Source: Mycolicibacterium frederiksbergense (lineage in GTDB: Bacteria > Actinomycetota > Actinomycetes > Mycobacteriales > Mycobacteriaceae). Taken from it: a stretch of 64,000 nucleotides of DNA. Within the stretch, counting starts at the first letter, position 1. Each line of letters opens with the position of its first letter. The translations under genes were made by a program, and so were the position numbers. The notes beneath the pieces were generated by a model. It was not told where the DNA came from and did no database searches. It saw only the letters and a program-made list of their open reading frames with translations. The DNA lies in NCBI RefSeq assembly GCF_012223425.1, contig NZ_CP038799.1:930001-994000 (forward strand). The letters run 5' to 3'. Shown here in pieces: positions 46,794-55,372 of this stretch.

Positions 46794-48025
46794 TCGTTGG
46801 GCGGCGGGTCGGCACCGTCGAGGCGATCCATCAGCCAGGGCAGGGTGAAACCACTGTCGAGGTCGGCGTGCCCCTTGCCGGGGCCCTTGCGGATCTCGAT
46901 GTAGCTGCCCATCGCGCAGGCCCGGTCCAGTGCCTGCTCGAACCAGGACTGATTGACCAGCATGTCCTGCGTGCCGTAGCCGACGACCATCGGTGTGGTG
47001 TTGGGGGCTTGTGGCACAGCGATTTCCGCGAGGCGCTCACGCAACCAGACGACATCCTCGTAGGTGGCCGGCCGGAGGTCTTCGTTGGTCATCAACCCGC
47101 GCACCCTGGCGATGTCGTCGAAGTTCGGCGGGATGCAGTCGAGCAGTTGATCCCAGTTCTCGGCGGTGGTGCCGCGCCGGTAGTTGTCCAGATTCATCTC
47201 GGGGTTGAACCACTTCAGCGACTGCAGGGCGAACACGAGTGTCACCCGCTGATCGGGGGTCAGCGTGCCCTCCCAGGCGGCGTCGGCCAGCCCGGACATG
47301 TCGGCGGCCGGTGCCATCGAGACGGTGCCGAGCAGATCGAGTCCCTGACCGTAGGTGGGGGCCTGTTCGGCGGCCGCCCACACGGCAAGGCCTCCCGCCG
47401 AGTGGCCGTAGGACAGCCAGCGGTCGCTGGTTTCGGCGCCGACCCGCTGCGCCGCGCGCACGGAGTCGATGACGTTGTAGCCATACGTCTTGGCGTTGAG
47501 GAACGGGTGCTGGTAGCCCTCGACGCCGGCGCCCTGGAAGTCCGAGACGGTGACCAGGAAGCCCGAGCGGACGAACACCGACATCGTCCATGCGTTCAGC
47601 GGCAGGCTGCCGTAGAGGCTGCTCGCGCATTTGTTCAGCACGCCCTTGGTGCCCTGCCCGAAGGCCAGGATGGGCCAGCCGCCCTTGGGCGGATCACCCG
47701 GCGGGATCGCGACCGCCCCGGAGACCTCGGTCGGCGATCCGTCCACGCCCGACGTCGAGCGGTAGACGACGCGCATGTACGTGGCGTCGTCCTGGTTGAG
47801 CAGTTCGCTGCCGCTCATCGGTTCGACCGATACCAGCGACCCCGGTCCGTCATCGTTCATATCGGGCGGTGGCAGGCGGGGTTTACCGTCGAAGGGCGGG
47901 GTGAAGGTCTTGATCGTCACGGTGTCCGAGCCCGGAGGTGGTGCCGGCGGCTGCGCCGGGGCGCACGAGGTCACCAGTACGACAGCCACGAACAGGACCG
48001 CCGCACCACGAATCAGACTCGGCAC
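46775..48025 (-). CDS. LIP-family lipase with lipobox (predicted lipoprotein)
   Basis: 416 residues from a GTG at 48025, 4 bp after the stop of the kinase-like gene. The N-terminus ends in the lipobox VLVTSC followed by a proline-rich linker, so it is predicted to be lipid-anchored. The nucleophile is in SYGHSAGGLAVW (alanine instead of the glutamine seen in the other copies), the acid in GTQDMLVNQSWF and the histidine in GKGHADLD. The open frame continues to 48289 antisense-like and is rejected. Its end overlaps the Wzz-like gene by 19 bp, indicating tight coupling of lipase and chain-length genes. Confidence 0.9.
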   Translation of the reverse strand: MPSLIRGAAVLFVAVVLVTSCAPAQPPAPPPGSDTVTIKTFTPPFDGKPRLPPPDMNDDGPGSLVSVEPMSGSELLNQDDATYMRVVYRSTSGVDGSPTEVSGAVAIPPGDPPKGGWPILAFGQGTKGVLNKCASSLYGSLPLNAWTMSVFVRSGFLVTVSDFQGAGVEGYQHPFLNAKTYGYNVIDSVRAAQRVGAETSDRWLSYGHSAGGLAVWAAAEQAPTYGQGLDLLGTVSMAPAADMSGLADAAWEGTLTPDQRVTLVFALQSLKWFNPEMNLDNYRRGTTAENWDQLLDCIPPNFDDIARVRGLMTNEDLRPATYEDVVWLRERLAEIAVPQAPNTTPMVVGYGTQDMLVNQSWFEQALDRACAMGSYIEIRKGPGKGHADLDSGFTLPWLMDRLDGADPPPNDCLSRN

Positions 48026-48029
48026 GCCG

Positions 48030-49490
48030 TTATCCCGAGGTGCGAGATGAGGCCTGCGACCTCGCGGTGCGGCTGTCGGCATCATCCTCGGAGGCGGCCG
48101 GCGATGCGGCGACGGCATGGGCGCCGCCCTGGTGCTTGCGGTCCGCGGACAGCTCACGACGGTGTCCGGGCTCGCAGGTCGCCACCACACCGAGCACCGG
48201 GGCGTGCGCGGTCTGCAACACCTTGAGCGCCTTGCGCAGCTCCGAGGTCTTGGTGTGGCCGAGCCGGCCGAGCACCAGCGCACCGTCACCGAGTGCGGCG
48301 GGCACCGCGCCGTCGGCGTACTTGGTCAGCGGCGGGGTGTCGATGATCACGTAGTCGAAGTGTCCGCGCAGCAGCTCCAGCACCCGCTGCACCCGCTGAT
48401 CGCCCCACAGCTCACGGCGCACCGAGGGCACCGGCCCCGAAGGCAGCAGCGCGAACCCGGACTGCGGTACCTCGATCAGCGACTCGGACAGATCGTGCTG
48501 GCCGGCGAGCAGCGTGGTGAAACCCTTCGTGCCCGCCTGTGTCACGGTGCCGGAGTCCAGCCCGAGCAGCTGCGGCAGTTCCGGCTTCACCAGATCACCG
48601 TCGACCAGGACCACCGAGTGACCCGACTCGGCGAATGCAACGGCCAGGTCGATGGCCGTCGAGGAACGGCCGTCCTGCGGGGACGGGCTGGTCACGGCGA
48701 TCACCCGGGGATGCTGCCCGGTGGCATTGCGGGCGAACTGCACGTTGGTGCGCAGTTCGCGCAGACGCTCGACGGCCAGGCCGCCGGAGTCGATGTCGAT
48801 GATGCCGTCGCGACTCTGCTTGTCGGCCACCAGCGTGCCCAGCAGCGGGATACCGGTGACGTCCTCGATGCGTTCGCGCCGGCGCAGCTTGGTGTCCGAC
48901 AGACCCAGCGCGATCGCGAGCAGCACACCGAGCACCAGGCCGCCCACCGCGCCGGCGGCCAGGCGGGTGGTCAGGCCCATGGCGGGCACTTCGGTTCCGT
49001 AGCTGGCGTCGTCGACGAGCACTGCGGCGGCCGCGGCCTCACCGCCGCGCCGCGAGGTCTCCAGCTCCGCGGTCACGTTCACCAGTTGGTCGGCAACGGC
49101 ATTGGCGTAGCGCTGCGCGGCCGCGGGGTCCGGATCGGTGGCGGTGACGTCCAACAACACGGTCTGCGGCAGCGGCACAGCGGTGATCTTCGCGCGCAGC
49201 TCGTCGACGGTCAGCGGTGCCTTGAGCTGATCGATGGCCCGCGCAGCGACCTGGTCGCTGGTGGCCAGACCGGCGTAGGAGAACACGCGCTCCTGGGAGA
49301 ACAGGTTGTTCTGGTAGGCGTCGCCCACCGAGGTACCGCTCTGGGTGGTGACGAAGAGCCTTGTCGTCGATGAGTACTGCGTGGTCGAGAAGAGGGTGGT
49401 CGCGTAGCCCACCGCGACACCGATCAGCGTCGCCAAGAGCACCACCCACCACAACCGGCGAAAAATTCGCAGGTAATCACCGATGGCCAA
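48030..49490 (-). CDS. Wzz-BY-kinase-like fusion with altered Walker A
   Basis: 486-residue polysaccharide co-polymerase of the CpsD/CapB type. Residues about 12-30 and 175-200 are the two Wzz membrane helices, and about 240-440 is the ATPase: Walker A region SPSPQDGRSSTAIDLA, A' motif VVLVDGDLVKPEL, Walker B YVIIDTPPL. The usual Walker A lysine is replaced by arginine (codon 48666-48668), and the C-tail after about residue 440 has no tyrosine at all, so classical autophosphorylation is unlikely. The start is a TTG at 49490 with GGAG 7 nt upstream; no ATG or GTG fits better. It heads the leftward gene run of the locus. Confidence 0.88.
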   Translation of the reverse strand: MAIGDYLRIFRRLWWVVLLATLIGVAVGYATTLFSTTQYSSTTRLFVTTQSGTSVGDAYQNNLFSQERVFSYAGLATSDQVAARAIDQLKAPLTVDELRAKITAVPLPQTVLLDVTATDPDPAAAQRYANAVADQLVNVTAELETSRRGGEAAAAAVLVDDASYGTEVPAMGLTTRLAAGAVGGLVLGVLLAIALGLSDTKLRRRERIEDVTGIPLLGTLVADKQSRDGIIDIDSGGLAVERLRELRTNVQFARNATGQHPRVIAVTSPSPQDGRSSTAIDLAVAFAESGHSVVLVDGDLVKPELPQLLGLDSGTVTQAGTKGFTTLLAGQHDLSESLIEVPQSGFALLPSGPVPSVRRELWGDQRVQRVLELLRGHFDYVIIDTPPLTKYADGAVPAALGDGALVLGRLGHTKTSELRKALKVLQTAHAPVLGVVATCEPGHRRELSADRKHQGGAHAVAASPAASEDDADSRTARSQASSRTSG

Positions 49491-49671
49491 GGGAGCACTC
49501 CATTCGCTCTGGGATCGCCACAACAATGCAACGATAGCGTCAACAACAGTAGCTGCACACTTTGCCGAGCGCCCCTGTAGCGCGGCCAGCTGAGTCGGTG
49601 CAAGGATAGTTAAATGCAACGACGGTGCGGTAAAGCCGTGAGGATCATTCCGCAATGAAGACGAGCCCGCA

Positions 49672-51168
49672 ATGAAACTCGGCGCGTCCACGCGGCCCGA
49701 CCTGCTGGTCGGAGCCGCGATCATCATATTCGTCCCGTTGGTTGCGGGCGTGGTGGCACTCGGCGGCAAACTCGGGATCATGGCCGTCGGCGGCTTGATC
49801 GCCCTGGCGGTCGGCGTCTACGTCGGACTTCGCCACCCGCTGTGGCTGTACTGGGGTATGGCGATCGCCGTCGGCTCGCTGCCGTTCGGTTACTTCCCGG
49901 GAGTACACCTGCCGTTGTATCTGCCGTTCGCCGGCGGCGCACTGGTGGCGGCCCTGGTCCATCCCAACGCGGCCAAACGCTTCCCGGTGCTGGGCAGCAC
50001 GCTGGCCAAGAGTGTGCTGGTGCTGGTCGTCATCTCCGCGGTGTCGATGGTGGTCACGTTCAGCTCGATCGTGAACATCCTGGATTACACCAAATGGGCG
50101 ATTGCGACGGGCGCTTTCTTCGCGCTGCTCGCGCTGCCGCGCGAACATCTGGCGAAGTTCGGCCGGATCTTCGTCTATGCGGCCAGTTTCAACGCGTTGA
50201 TCGGCATCGGGTCCATCGTGCTCGGCTCCAATCAGATACTGCTGCAGCCCTTCCGGATCTTCGGTTATGCGGTGGCCAATACCGAACGTTTCTTCTTCAC
50301 CGGCGGCACCTCGAATCTGCCACGCACCGACCGCTTCCAGGTGGCCGCCGACAGCCAGGCCTTCAGCCGGCTCGGCGGGCTGTGGCTTGACCCCAACGCC
50401 GCCGGTATCGGTCTGGTCATCTCGTTCGTGATCGCCATGATCGTCTTCACCGGCTGGCGCCGCGTGGTACTCGCCGCGATCCTCGGTTCGGCCATCGCGC
50501 TGACACTCAGCCGCTCGGCCATCGTCAGCGTATTGGTCGGTGTCGTACTGGTTTTCGTGTTCCACCCGATGCGCTCACGCGATCGCCAGATCCTGGTCGG
50601 CACGCTGACGCTGGCCTTCATCGGGGCCTTCATGGTGCCCTCGGTGCGCACCCGGTTGATGGGCACGCTCAGCTCCAATGACGCCGGTGCCACCGACCGG
50701 GTGGACTCGATCCGGGAATTCCCCGGACGCATGGACGGGCACTGGTTGTTCGGCTGGGGTTGGTCGCAACGGGAGTTCAAGGACGGCGCATACGCCTTCA
50801 TCGAGAACTTCGTGTCCAATGCCCCGTTGATCGCGATTCACCGCGGCGGCATCTTCGTCGGCGCGGCTTTTCTGGCGGTCGTCGTGATCGGGTGCGTAAT
50901 TGGTTACCGGTTGTTGCGATCGAATTCGCTACCGGGCGCGCTTTATGGCGGCGTATTCATCGGATTTTCGGTCGTTGCCCTGAATCTCGACCACCCGGTT
51001 GTGGTCATCCCGCAGATCGTGTTTCTGTACACCATTTTCCTGACCTTCCTGGCCTACGCCGATCAACTCCGGCGCGAGGACCAGGAACGCTCGGCGCTGG
51101 AGACGCGCATCGCGGAGGCCACCCGGCCGGTGCCTGCGGCGGCCGCGGTCGGCGCGGGACGCCACTAG
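49672..51168 (+). CDS. O-antigen polymerase/ligase-like membrane protein (Wzy)
   Basis: 498-residue protein with ten to twelve predicted transmembrane helices and a large loop containing RTDRFQVAADSQAFSRLGGLWLDPNAAG and GATDRVDSIREF, a pattern typical of the Wzy/WaaL superfamily. It would polymerise lipid-linked repeat units on the outer face. It is divergent from the kinase-like gene (181-bp gap holding both promoters, AT-rich near 49605-49620) and its stop overlaps a convergent glycosyltransferase gene by 4 bp. The hydrophilic C-tail ends in alanine-rich sequence. Confidence 0.9.
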   Translation: MKLGASTRPDLLVGAAIIIFVPLVAGVVALGGKLGIMAVGGLIALAVGVYVGLRHPLWLYWGMAIAVGSLPFGYFPGVHLPLYLPFAGGALVAALVHPNAAKRFPVLGSTLAKSVLVLVVISAVSMVVTFSSIVNILDYTKWAIATGAFFALLALPREHLAKFGRIFVYAASFNALIGIGSIVLGSNQILLQPFRIFGYAVANTERFFFTGGTSNLPRTDRFQVAADSQAFSRLGGLWLDPNAAGIGLVISFVIAMIVFTGWRRVVLAAILGSAIALTLSRSAIVSVLVGVVLVFVFHPMRSRDRQILVGTLTLAFIGAFMVPSVRTRLMGTLSSNDAGATDRVDSIREFPGRMDGHWLFGWGWSQREFKDGAYAFIENFVSNAPLIAIHRGGIFVGAAFLAVVVIGCVIGYRLLRSNSLPGALYGGVFIGFSVVALNLDHPVVVIPQIVFLYTIFLTFLAYADQLRREDQERSALETRIAEATRPVPAAAAVGAGRH

Positions 51169-52292
51169 CCGGCCAGCAGCGCCTCGACCGCCCGATGAGG
51201 TCGGCGCTGCTGCCAGTACTGGCGGTTCAGCGCGTACAACCGGTCCCCCGCCGCGGTGGCGGCCGGCAGATCCAGCAGCAGCCGACGGCATTCGGCGACG
51301 AAGTCGGCGTCCTCATCGTGGACGCCGAGTTCCAGCAGGTCGCCCAGGGACCCGACCGCGGCGCTGGTGCCGACCACCGGCAGCCCCATCCTGGCCGCGT
51401 CGAGGATCTTCACCCGCACCCCGCCGCCGGTGCTGATCGGCGCGATCATGGCCCGGCAGGTCCCCAGAAAACCTGCCAGGTCGTCGACGAAGCCGAGGTC
51501 GCGCACGCCGTCGGGATGGTGCGGCGCCTTCGCCTTGGCGTGTCGGGCGCCGATCACGCAGAGCTCGGCGCCCGCGATGCCCGCCGATATCTGTGGCCAC
51601 AGCCGCAGTGCGGTCAGGTACGCCTCCTGGTTGGGCGGCCAGTCCCGGGTACCCATCAGCACCAGCCGCCGCGGGGTCGCCGACACGTCGACCTGGGCGG
51701 CCGGCGGCAGCGTCAGGTCCAGCCACCGCGCGGACGGAACACCGTTGGCACGGTAGAACTCCGCCTCCTGTGCGTCATAGGTGCCCACCGCATCGGCGGC
51801 CCGGGCCACCCGCAGTTCATCGCGCACCAGCCTGCCCACCTGCAGGCGCCCCAGCACCCCCCGGGTGGCCCGCCAGACCAGCGATTCGCTGACATGGGTG
51901 TTGACGACGAAGCGTGCCGCGCCGCGTTGTGCGCTGCGCAGGAACGATTCGGCCATGTAACTGTGCTCGGCGACGAAGACATCGGCCGGCGACGCGGAGA
52001 TCGCGGCCACCAGTGCGTCATTGTCGAAACGCGCATGCGCGAGGCTGCGGCCGCTGCGCACGGTGTCTTTGAGCAGCCGCACCGGCTGGACGCCGGACTT
52101 GGCCACCCGCTGCACCACGGCGCCGCCGTCGACCAGATCGGCGGTCGTGCGGCCCGGCGGCTGATGCGACAGACAGATCACCGACACCTCGTGCGAGTCC
52201 GATGCCAGCCGCATCACCAGCCGGGACAGCTCCACGTCCCCGCCGTGCTCGGCGACCGGGTCCTTCGACAGCAGGAACGTCGCCCTGGTCAT
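51165..52292 (-). CDS. Family 1/4 glycosyltransferase A of the locus
   Basis: 375-residue GT-B fold glycosyltransferase. The N-terminal part begins ATFLLSKDPVAEHGGDVELSR; the C-terminal donor site reads IAPISTGGGVRVKILDAARMGLPVVGT, a common variant of the GT4 motif. It should add one sugar of the repeat unit in the cytoplasm. The start overlaps the flippase stop by 4 bp. Donor and acceptor are unknown. Confidence 0.88.
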   Translation of the reverse strand: MTRATFLLSKDPVAEHGGDVELSRLVMRLASDSHEVSVICLSHQPPGRTTADLVDGGAVVQRVAKSGVQPVRLLKDTVRSGRSLAHARFDNDALVAAISASPADVFVAEHSYMAESFLRSAQRGAARFVVNTHVSESLVWRATRGVLGRLQVGRLVRDELRVARAADAVGTYDAQEAEFYRANGVPSARWLDLTLPPAAQVDVSATPRRLVLMGTRDWPPNQEAYLTALRLWPQISAGIAGAELCVIGARHAKAKAPHHPDGVRDLGFVDDLAGFLGTCRAMIAPISTGGGVRVKILDAARMGLPVVGTSAAVGSLGDLLELGVHDEDADFVAECRRLLLDLPAATAAGDRLYALNRQYWQQRRPHRAVEALLAG

Positions 52293-53470
52293 TCCGCCGC
52301 CTTTCTGACACGGGGTGCGCGGTAGAGGACATAGGCGTAGATGGCGAGCAGCAGAGCATCGGCGATCACCGTCGCGATCGCGGCCCCGACCGCGCCCGCC
52401 ACCGCCAGCAGCGCGACCAGCCCCAGCTTGATCGGCAGCAGGCTGAGGTTGGCCACCAGCCGGGTCGTGTCGCGGCGCTGCAGGTAGAGCACCGCCTGGA
52501 ACACCGAGGTGATGGTCCGCATCCCGCAGAACATGCTCATGATGATCATCGCGACCGCGAGTTCGTTCGGCGCGGGCGTGAACAGCATGACCACGCCGAC
52601 GATCAGGACCAGCAACCCGGCGACGCCGCCGAGGATCAGCGTGCTCTTCAGCGGCGGACCGGCCGCCAGCTTCCCGTCACCTTCACGCAGGGAGCGGTTG
52701 TAGGACATGCCGAAGGACTGTCCGACGGCGACGATCGCGATCGTCACGGTGACGGTCAGCGCGTAGTAGCCGACGATGGTGTCGTTGGTCAGCCAGCCCA
52801 GCAGCAGCACATCGCCCTGCAGGTAGGCGGCCAGGCCCAGCATCTCGCCGATCAGGATGGCGATCAGTTTGGGCGGCCCGGGCATTCCGGGACGGGGCCC
52901 CAGCACCGAGAAGCCGACGATGACGGCGATCACGACATACGGCGCCACCAGGAACATGCTGGCGATCTGCAGGGTGGGGTGCTCGACCAGGAAAACGTAT
53001 GCGGCGGCGCACATCACGCTGGTGACCTGACGGATGGTGTCGAGCTGCGCGACCCGTTGCGGCTGCCCGTCACGCGCCCAGTGACTCTGGTAAGCCTTCA
53101 AGATGATCTCGCCACCGGCCACGAACAGCCCGAACCAGGCGATGTAGCTGACCTCGATCAGGGCCGCCCCGGCGACCATCAACGTCAGGCCGAGCAGGTA
53201 CCGGGTCACCCGTTCGCGCAGGAACCGTTCCTGCGACTCGCGCACCGCGCGGACCGCGAACGGGTTGTCCAGCGGCGGGCCGATCAACGAGAAGGCGGCA
53301 TAGGCCATGCCGTACTGCCCGTAGTCCGCGATACCGAGCTGGGCGATGATGATCACCGTCCACAACAGGCCGACGCCGCGTCCGCCGTAGAGCCAGAACA
53401 CCGCCCAGAGGGTGCGCATCAGGTGATGTGAGGTGGGCGCGGGCGCCACCGGCTCGATCGGTTCGCTCAC
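52289..53470 (-). CDS. Wzx-type polysaccharide flippase
   Basis: 393-residue multi-pass protein of the MOP/polysaccharide-biosynthesis family with about eleven helices, such as WTVIIIAQLGIADYGQYGMAYAAF and YYALTVTVTIAIVAVGQSFGMSY. Somewhat shorter than usual Wzx (about 420-480). It would flip the lipid-linked repeat across the membrane for Wzy. The GTG at 53470 overlaps the upstream glycosyltransferase stop by 4 bp; the open frame to 53731 is arginine-rich antisense-like and rejected. Confidence 0.88.
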   Translation of the reverse strand: MSEPIEPVAPAPTSHHLMRTLWAVFWLYGGRGVGLLWTVIIIAQLGIADYGQYGMAYAAFSLIGPPLDNPFAVRAVRESQERFLRERVTRYLLGLTLMVAGAALIEVSYIAWFGLFVAGGEIILKAYQSHWARDGQPQRVAQLDTIRQVTSVMCAAAYVFLVEHPTLQIASMFLVAPYVVIAVIVGFSVLGPRPGMPGPPKLIAILIGEMLGLAAYLQGDVLLLGWLTNDTIVGYYALTVTVTIAIVAVGQSFGMSYNRSLREGDGKLAAGPPLKSTLILGGVAGLLVLIVGVVMLFTPAPNELAVAMIIMSMFCGMRTITSVFQAVLYLQRRDTTRLVANLSLLPIKLGLVALLAVAGAVGAAIATVIADALLLAIYAYVLYRAPRVRKAAE

Positions 53471-54609
53471 CCGTTCAGGCGCTTCCTCTGTCCGGCCAGG
53501 ACCCGCGTCCAGATCTGCACGAGCGCCTCGGCGGTCCGCTCGGCCGAACGCTCCTGGCGGGTCCGGTCGGCGTTGCGCCCCAACTCGGCGAGCCGGGTGG
53601 GATCGTTGAGCAGCGACTCGATGCCCTCGGCCAGTCCGGTGGCGACGGCGTCGTCGCCCTCGCCGCGCGGACTCACGTTGAGAACGCCGTGCGCACTGTC
53701 CAATTCGGCCAGCGAACCGTACCCGGTGCACACCACCGGGGTGCTGTAGGCCATCGCGTGGGCCACCACGCCGGAGGCCGGATAGGTCTCGGCATAGAAG
53801 TGCCGCTTGCCGTAGGGGACGACGATGGCGCGCACCGAATCGAAGAACGCGTCTTCCTCCGGACCGTCGACGCCGCCGAGGATCTCGATGCCCTCGGCCC
53901 GCGGCAGAGCTTCGGTGCCGCGGCCGGCGACCCGGATCGCGATATCGGCGGGCAGCAGGTCACGGATCCGGGCGATCTGCTCGAAACCCTTGCCCCGGTA
54001 GACGAACCCGAAGAAACCGACCGCCTTGGGGCGTTCCTCGGCCGGCCTGATGGCGGGCCGCTCCCGCACCAGATGCGGCACGTAGAAGGTGGTGGTGCGC
54101 GGATACGTGCGTTCGATCGACTGCCTGCCGGTCTCGGTGAGCGCGATCAGCGCCCGGTCCCCGTGCACCCGGCCCTCGATCGCCTGGGACAGCGGCCGCA
54201 GCGGGTAGTGGATGCCGTGGGTGAGCAGCCGGGACTTGGCGATGCTTCGGGTGCGGGCCAGGAACCACAGCCCCTGCGGCGGATCGTGGATCGTCGAGGT
54301 GACCGGAACGCCCCGCAGGCCCGCGACGGCCCAGAAGGTGGGCAACACACCGGTGGACAACTCGGCGTGCACCAGCGTCCGCCCGGGCGGGCCTTCGGCA
54401 ACCAGTCGCCGCACCGTCGCACGATGCCGGCGCAGATCGGCCAGACTGTCCTGGCCCGGCCCGGCGGTGCGGTGTTCGACGATCTCCCCGAAATGCGGGC
54501 GCAGCGCGGTCACCAGGTCCTGCGCGTAATCTCCGACCGCGGTCTGGCCCTCGTCGGGCGCGACGAAAACGAGCCGGTGCTCACCGAACGGGACCGACGC
54601 CGCACCCAT
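53467..54609 (-). CDS. Family 4 glycosyltransferase B of the locus
   Basis: 380-residue GT-B protein. The N-terminal domain includes ELSTGVLPTFWAVAGLRGVPVTSTIHDPP; the donor domain has AVGFFGFVYRGKGFEQI and AETYPASGVVAHAMAYSTPVVCTGYGSL. Its ATG shares a base with the stop of the upstream acyltransferase gene (TGATG), and its stop overlaps the flippase start, so the group is translationally chained. Sugar specificity is unknown. Confidence 0.87.
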   Translation of the reverse strand: MGAASVPFGEHRLVFVAPDEGQTAVGDYAQDLVTALRPHFGEIVEHRTAGPGQDSLADLRRHRATVRRLVAEGPPGRTLVHAELSTGVLPTFWAVAGLRGVPVTSTIHDPPQGLWFLARTRSIAKSRLLTHGIHYPLRPLSQAIEGRVHGDRALIALTETGRQSIERTYPRTTTFYVPHLVRERPAIRPAEERPKAVGFFGFVYRGKGFEQIARIRDLLPADIAIRVAGRGTEALPRAEGIEILGGVDGPEEDAFFDSVRAIVVPYGKRHFYAETYPASGVVAHAMAYSTPVVCTGYGSLAELDSAHGVLNVSPRGEGDDAVATGLAEGIESLLNDPTRLAELGRNADRTRQERSAERTAEALVQIWTRVLAGQRKRLNG

Positions 54610-55286
54610 CAGTAGAACAGCGGGCGGTGATTGTTGGTGTAACCCAGCGAGTCGGCCGGACGCTTACCGATCACCTTGGCGGGCACGCCGCCGACGATCG
54701 CGAGTTCCTCGACGTCCTTGTTGACCACGGCATGCGCGGCCACCACGGCACCGCGGTGGATGAGCGAGGGCAGCACCATCGCGCGGCTGGCGATCCACAC
54801 GTAGTCCTGCACGACGGTCGGGATCGGAACCGGCAAGAAGTCGGGGTGGTTGATGTCGTGTCCGCCGCCGATGAAGTGCACGTCGCTGGCGATCGTCACG
54901 TTGTTGCCGATGTAGAGGCCGGCGCGGGAGTCCAGCAGGCAGCGGAACCCGATCGCGACACCGTCGCCGATGGTGAGGAACTCGATGTCGAGCACCGTGG
55001 TGCCACGCAGGATCGAGGTGCGCTTTCCGATCCGCGCACCCATCAGCCGCAGGAATCCCTGCCGGATGGTGTGCGACGGGATGTAGGTGACGAAGCTGTT
55101 GAAGAACAGCTCACCGAGCCGGTTGCGGATCTTGCGGCCGCGGGTCATGCCCTGCATCTTGTAGTCAATGACCCGGTTGTTCTCGTCGAGAATCCACTCG
55201 GGCGGCGGCGGCATGTGCAGATCGGGAGCAGCGGCAACCTTGCGGGCGACGTCTGCCGGATCTGCCGACGCTGGTACTCCGGTCAT
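54609..55286 (-). CDS. Left-handed beta-helix (hexapeptide) acyltransferase
   Basis: 225-residue protein of the maltose/colanic acid acetyltransferase type (WcaF-like). The C-terminal half contains the imperfect hexapeptide repeats (LTIGDGVAIGFRCLL, GNNVTIASDVHFIG, IHRGAVVAAHAVVNKDV) and the catalytic histidine region GGGHDINHPDF. It probably acetylates a sugar of the repeat unit in the cytoplasm before export. The start at 55286 has AAGGAG upstream and removes a doubtful 11-residue extension. It is coupled to glycosyltransferase B. Confidence 0.88.
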   Translation of the reverse strand: MTGVPASADPADVARKVAAAPDLHMPPPPEWILDENNRVIDYKMQGMTRGRKIRNRLGELFFNSFVTYIPSHTIRQGFLRLMGARIGKRTSILRGTTVLDIEFLTIGDGVAIGFRCLLDSRAGLYIGNNVTIASDVHFIGGGHDINHPDFLPVPIPTVVQDYVWIASRAMVLPSLIHRGAVVAAHAVVNKDVEELAIVGGVPAKVIGKRPADSLGYTNNHRPLFY

Positions 55287-55372
55287 AGGTGTTGTGCTCC
55301 TTTGAGAAATTCGCGTCAACCATAACTAGCCGAGCAGCGTCGCGCCGCGCGGTTGGCCGTTACCCGGCCCGT

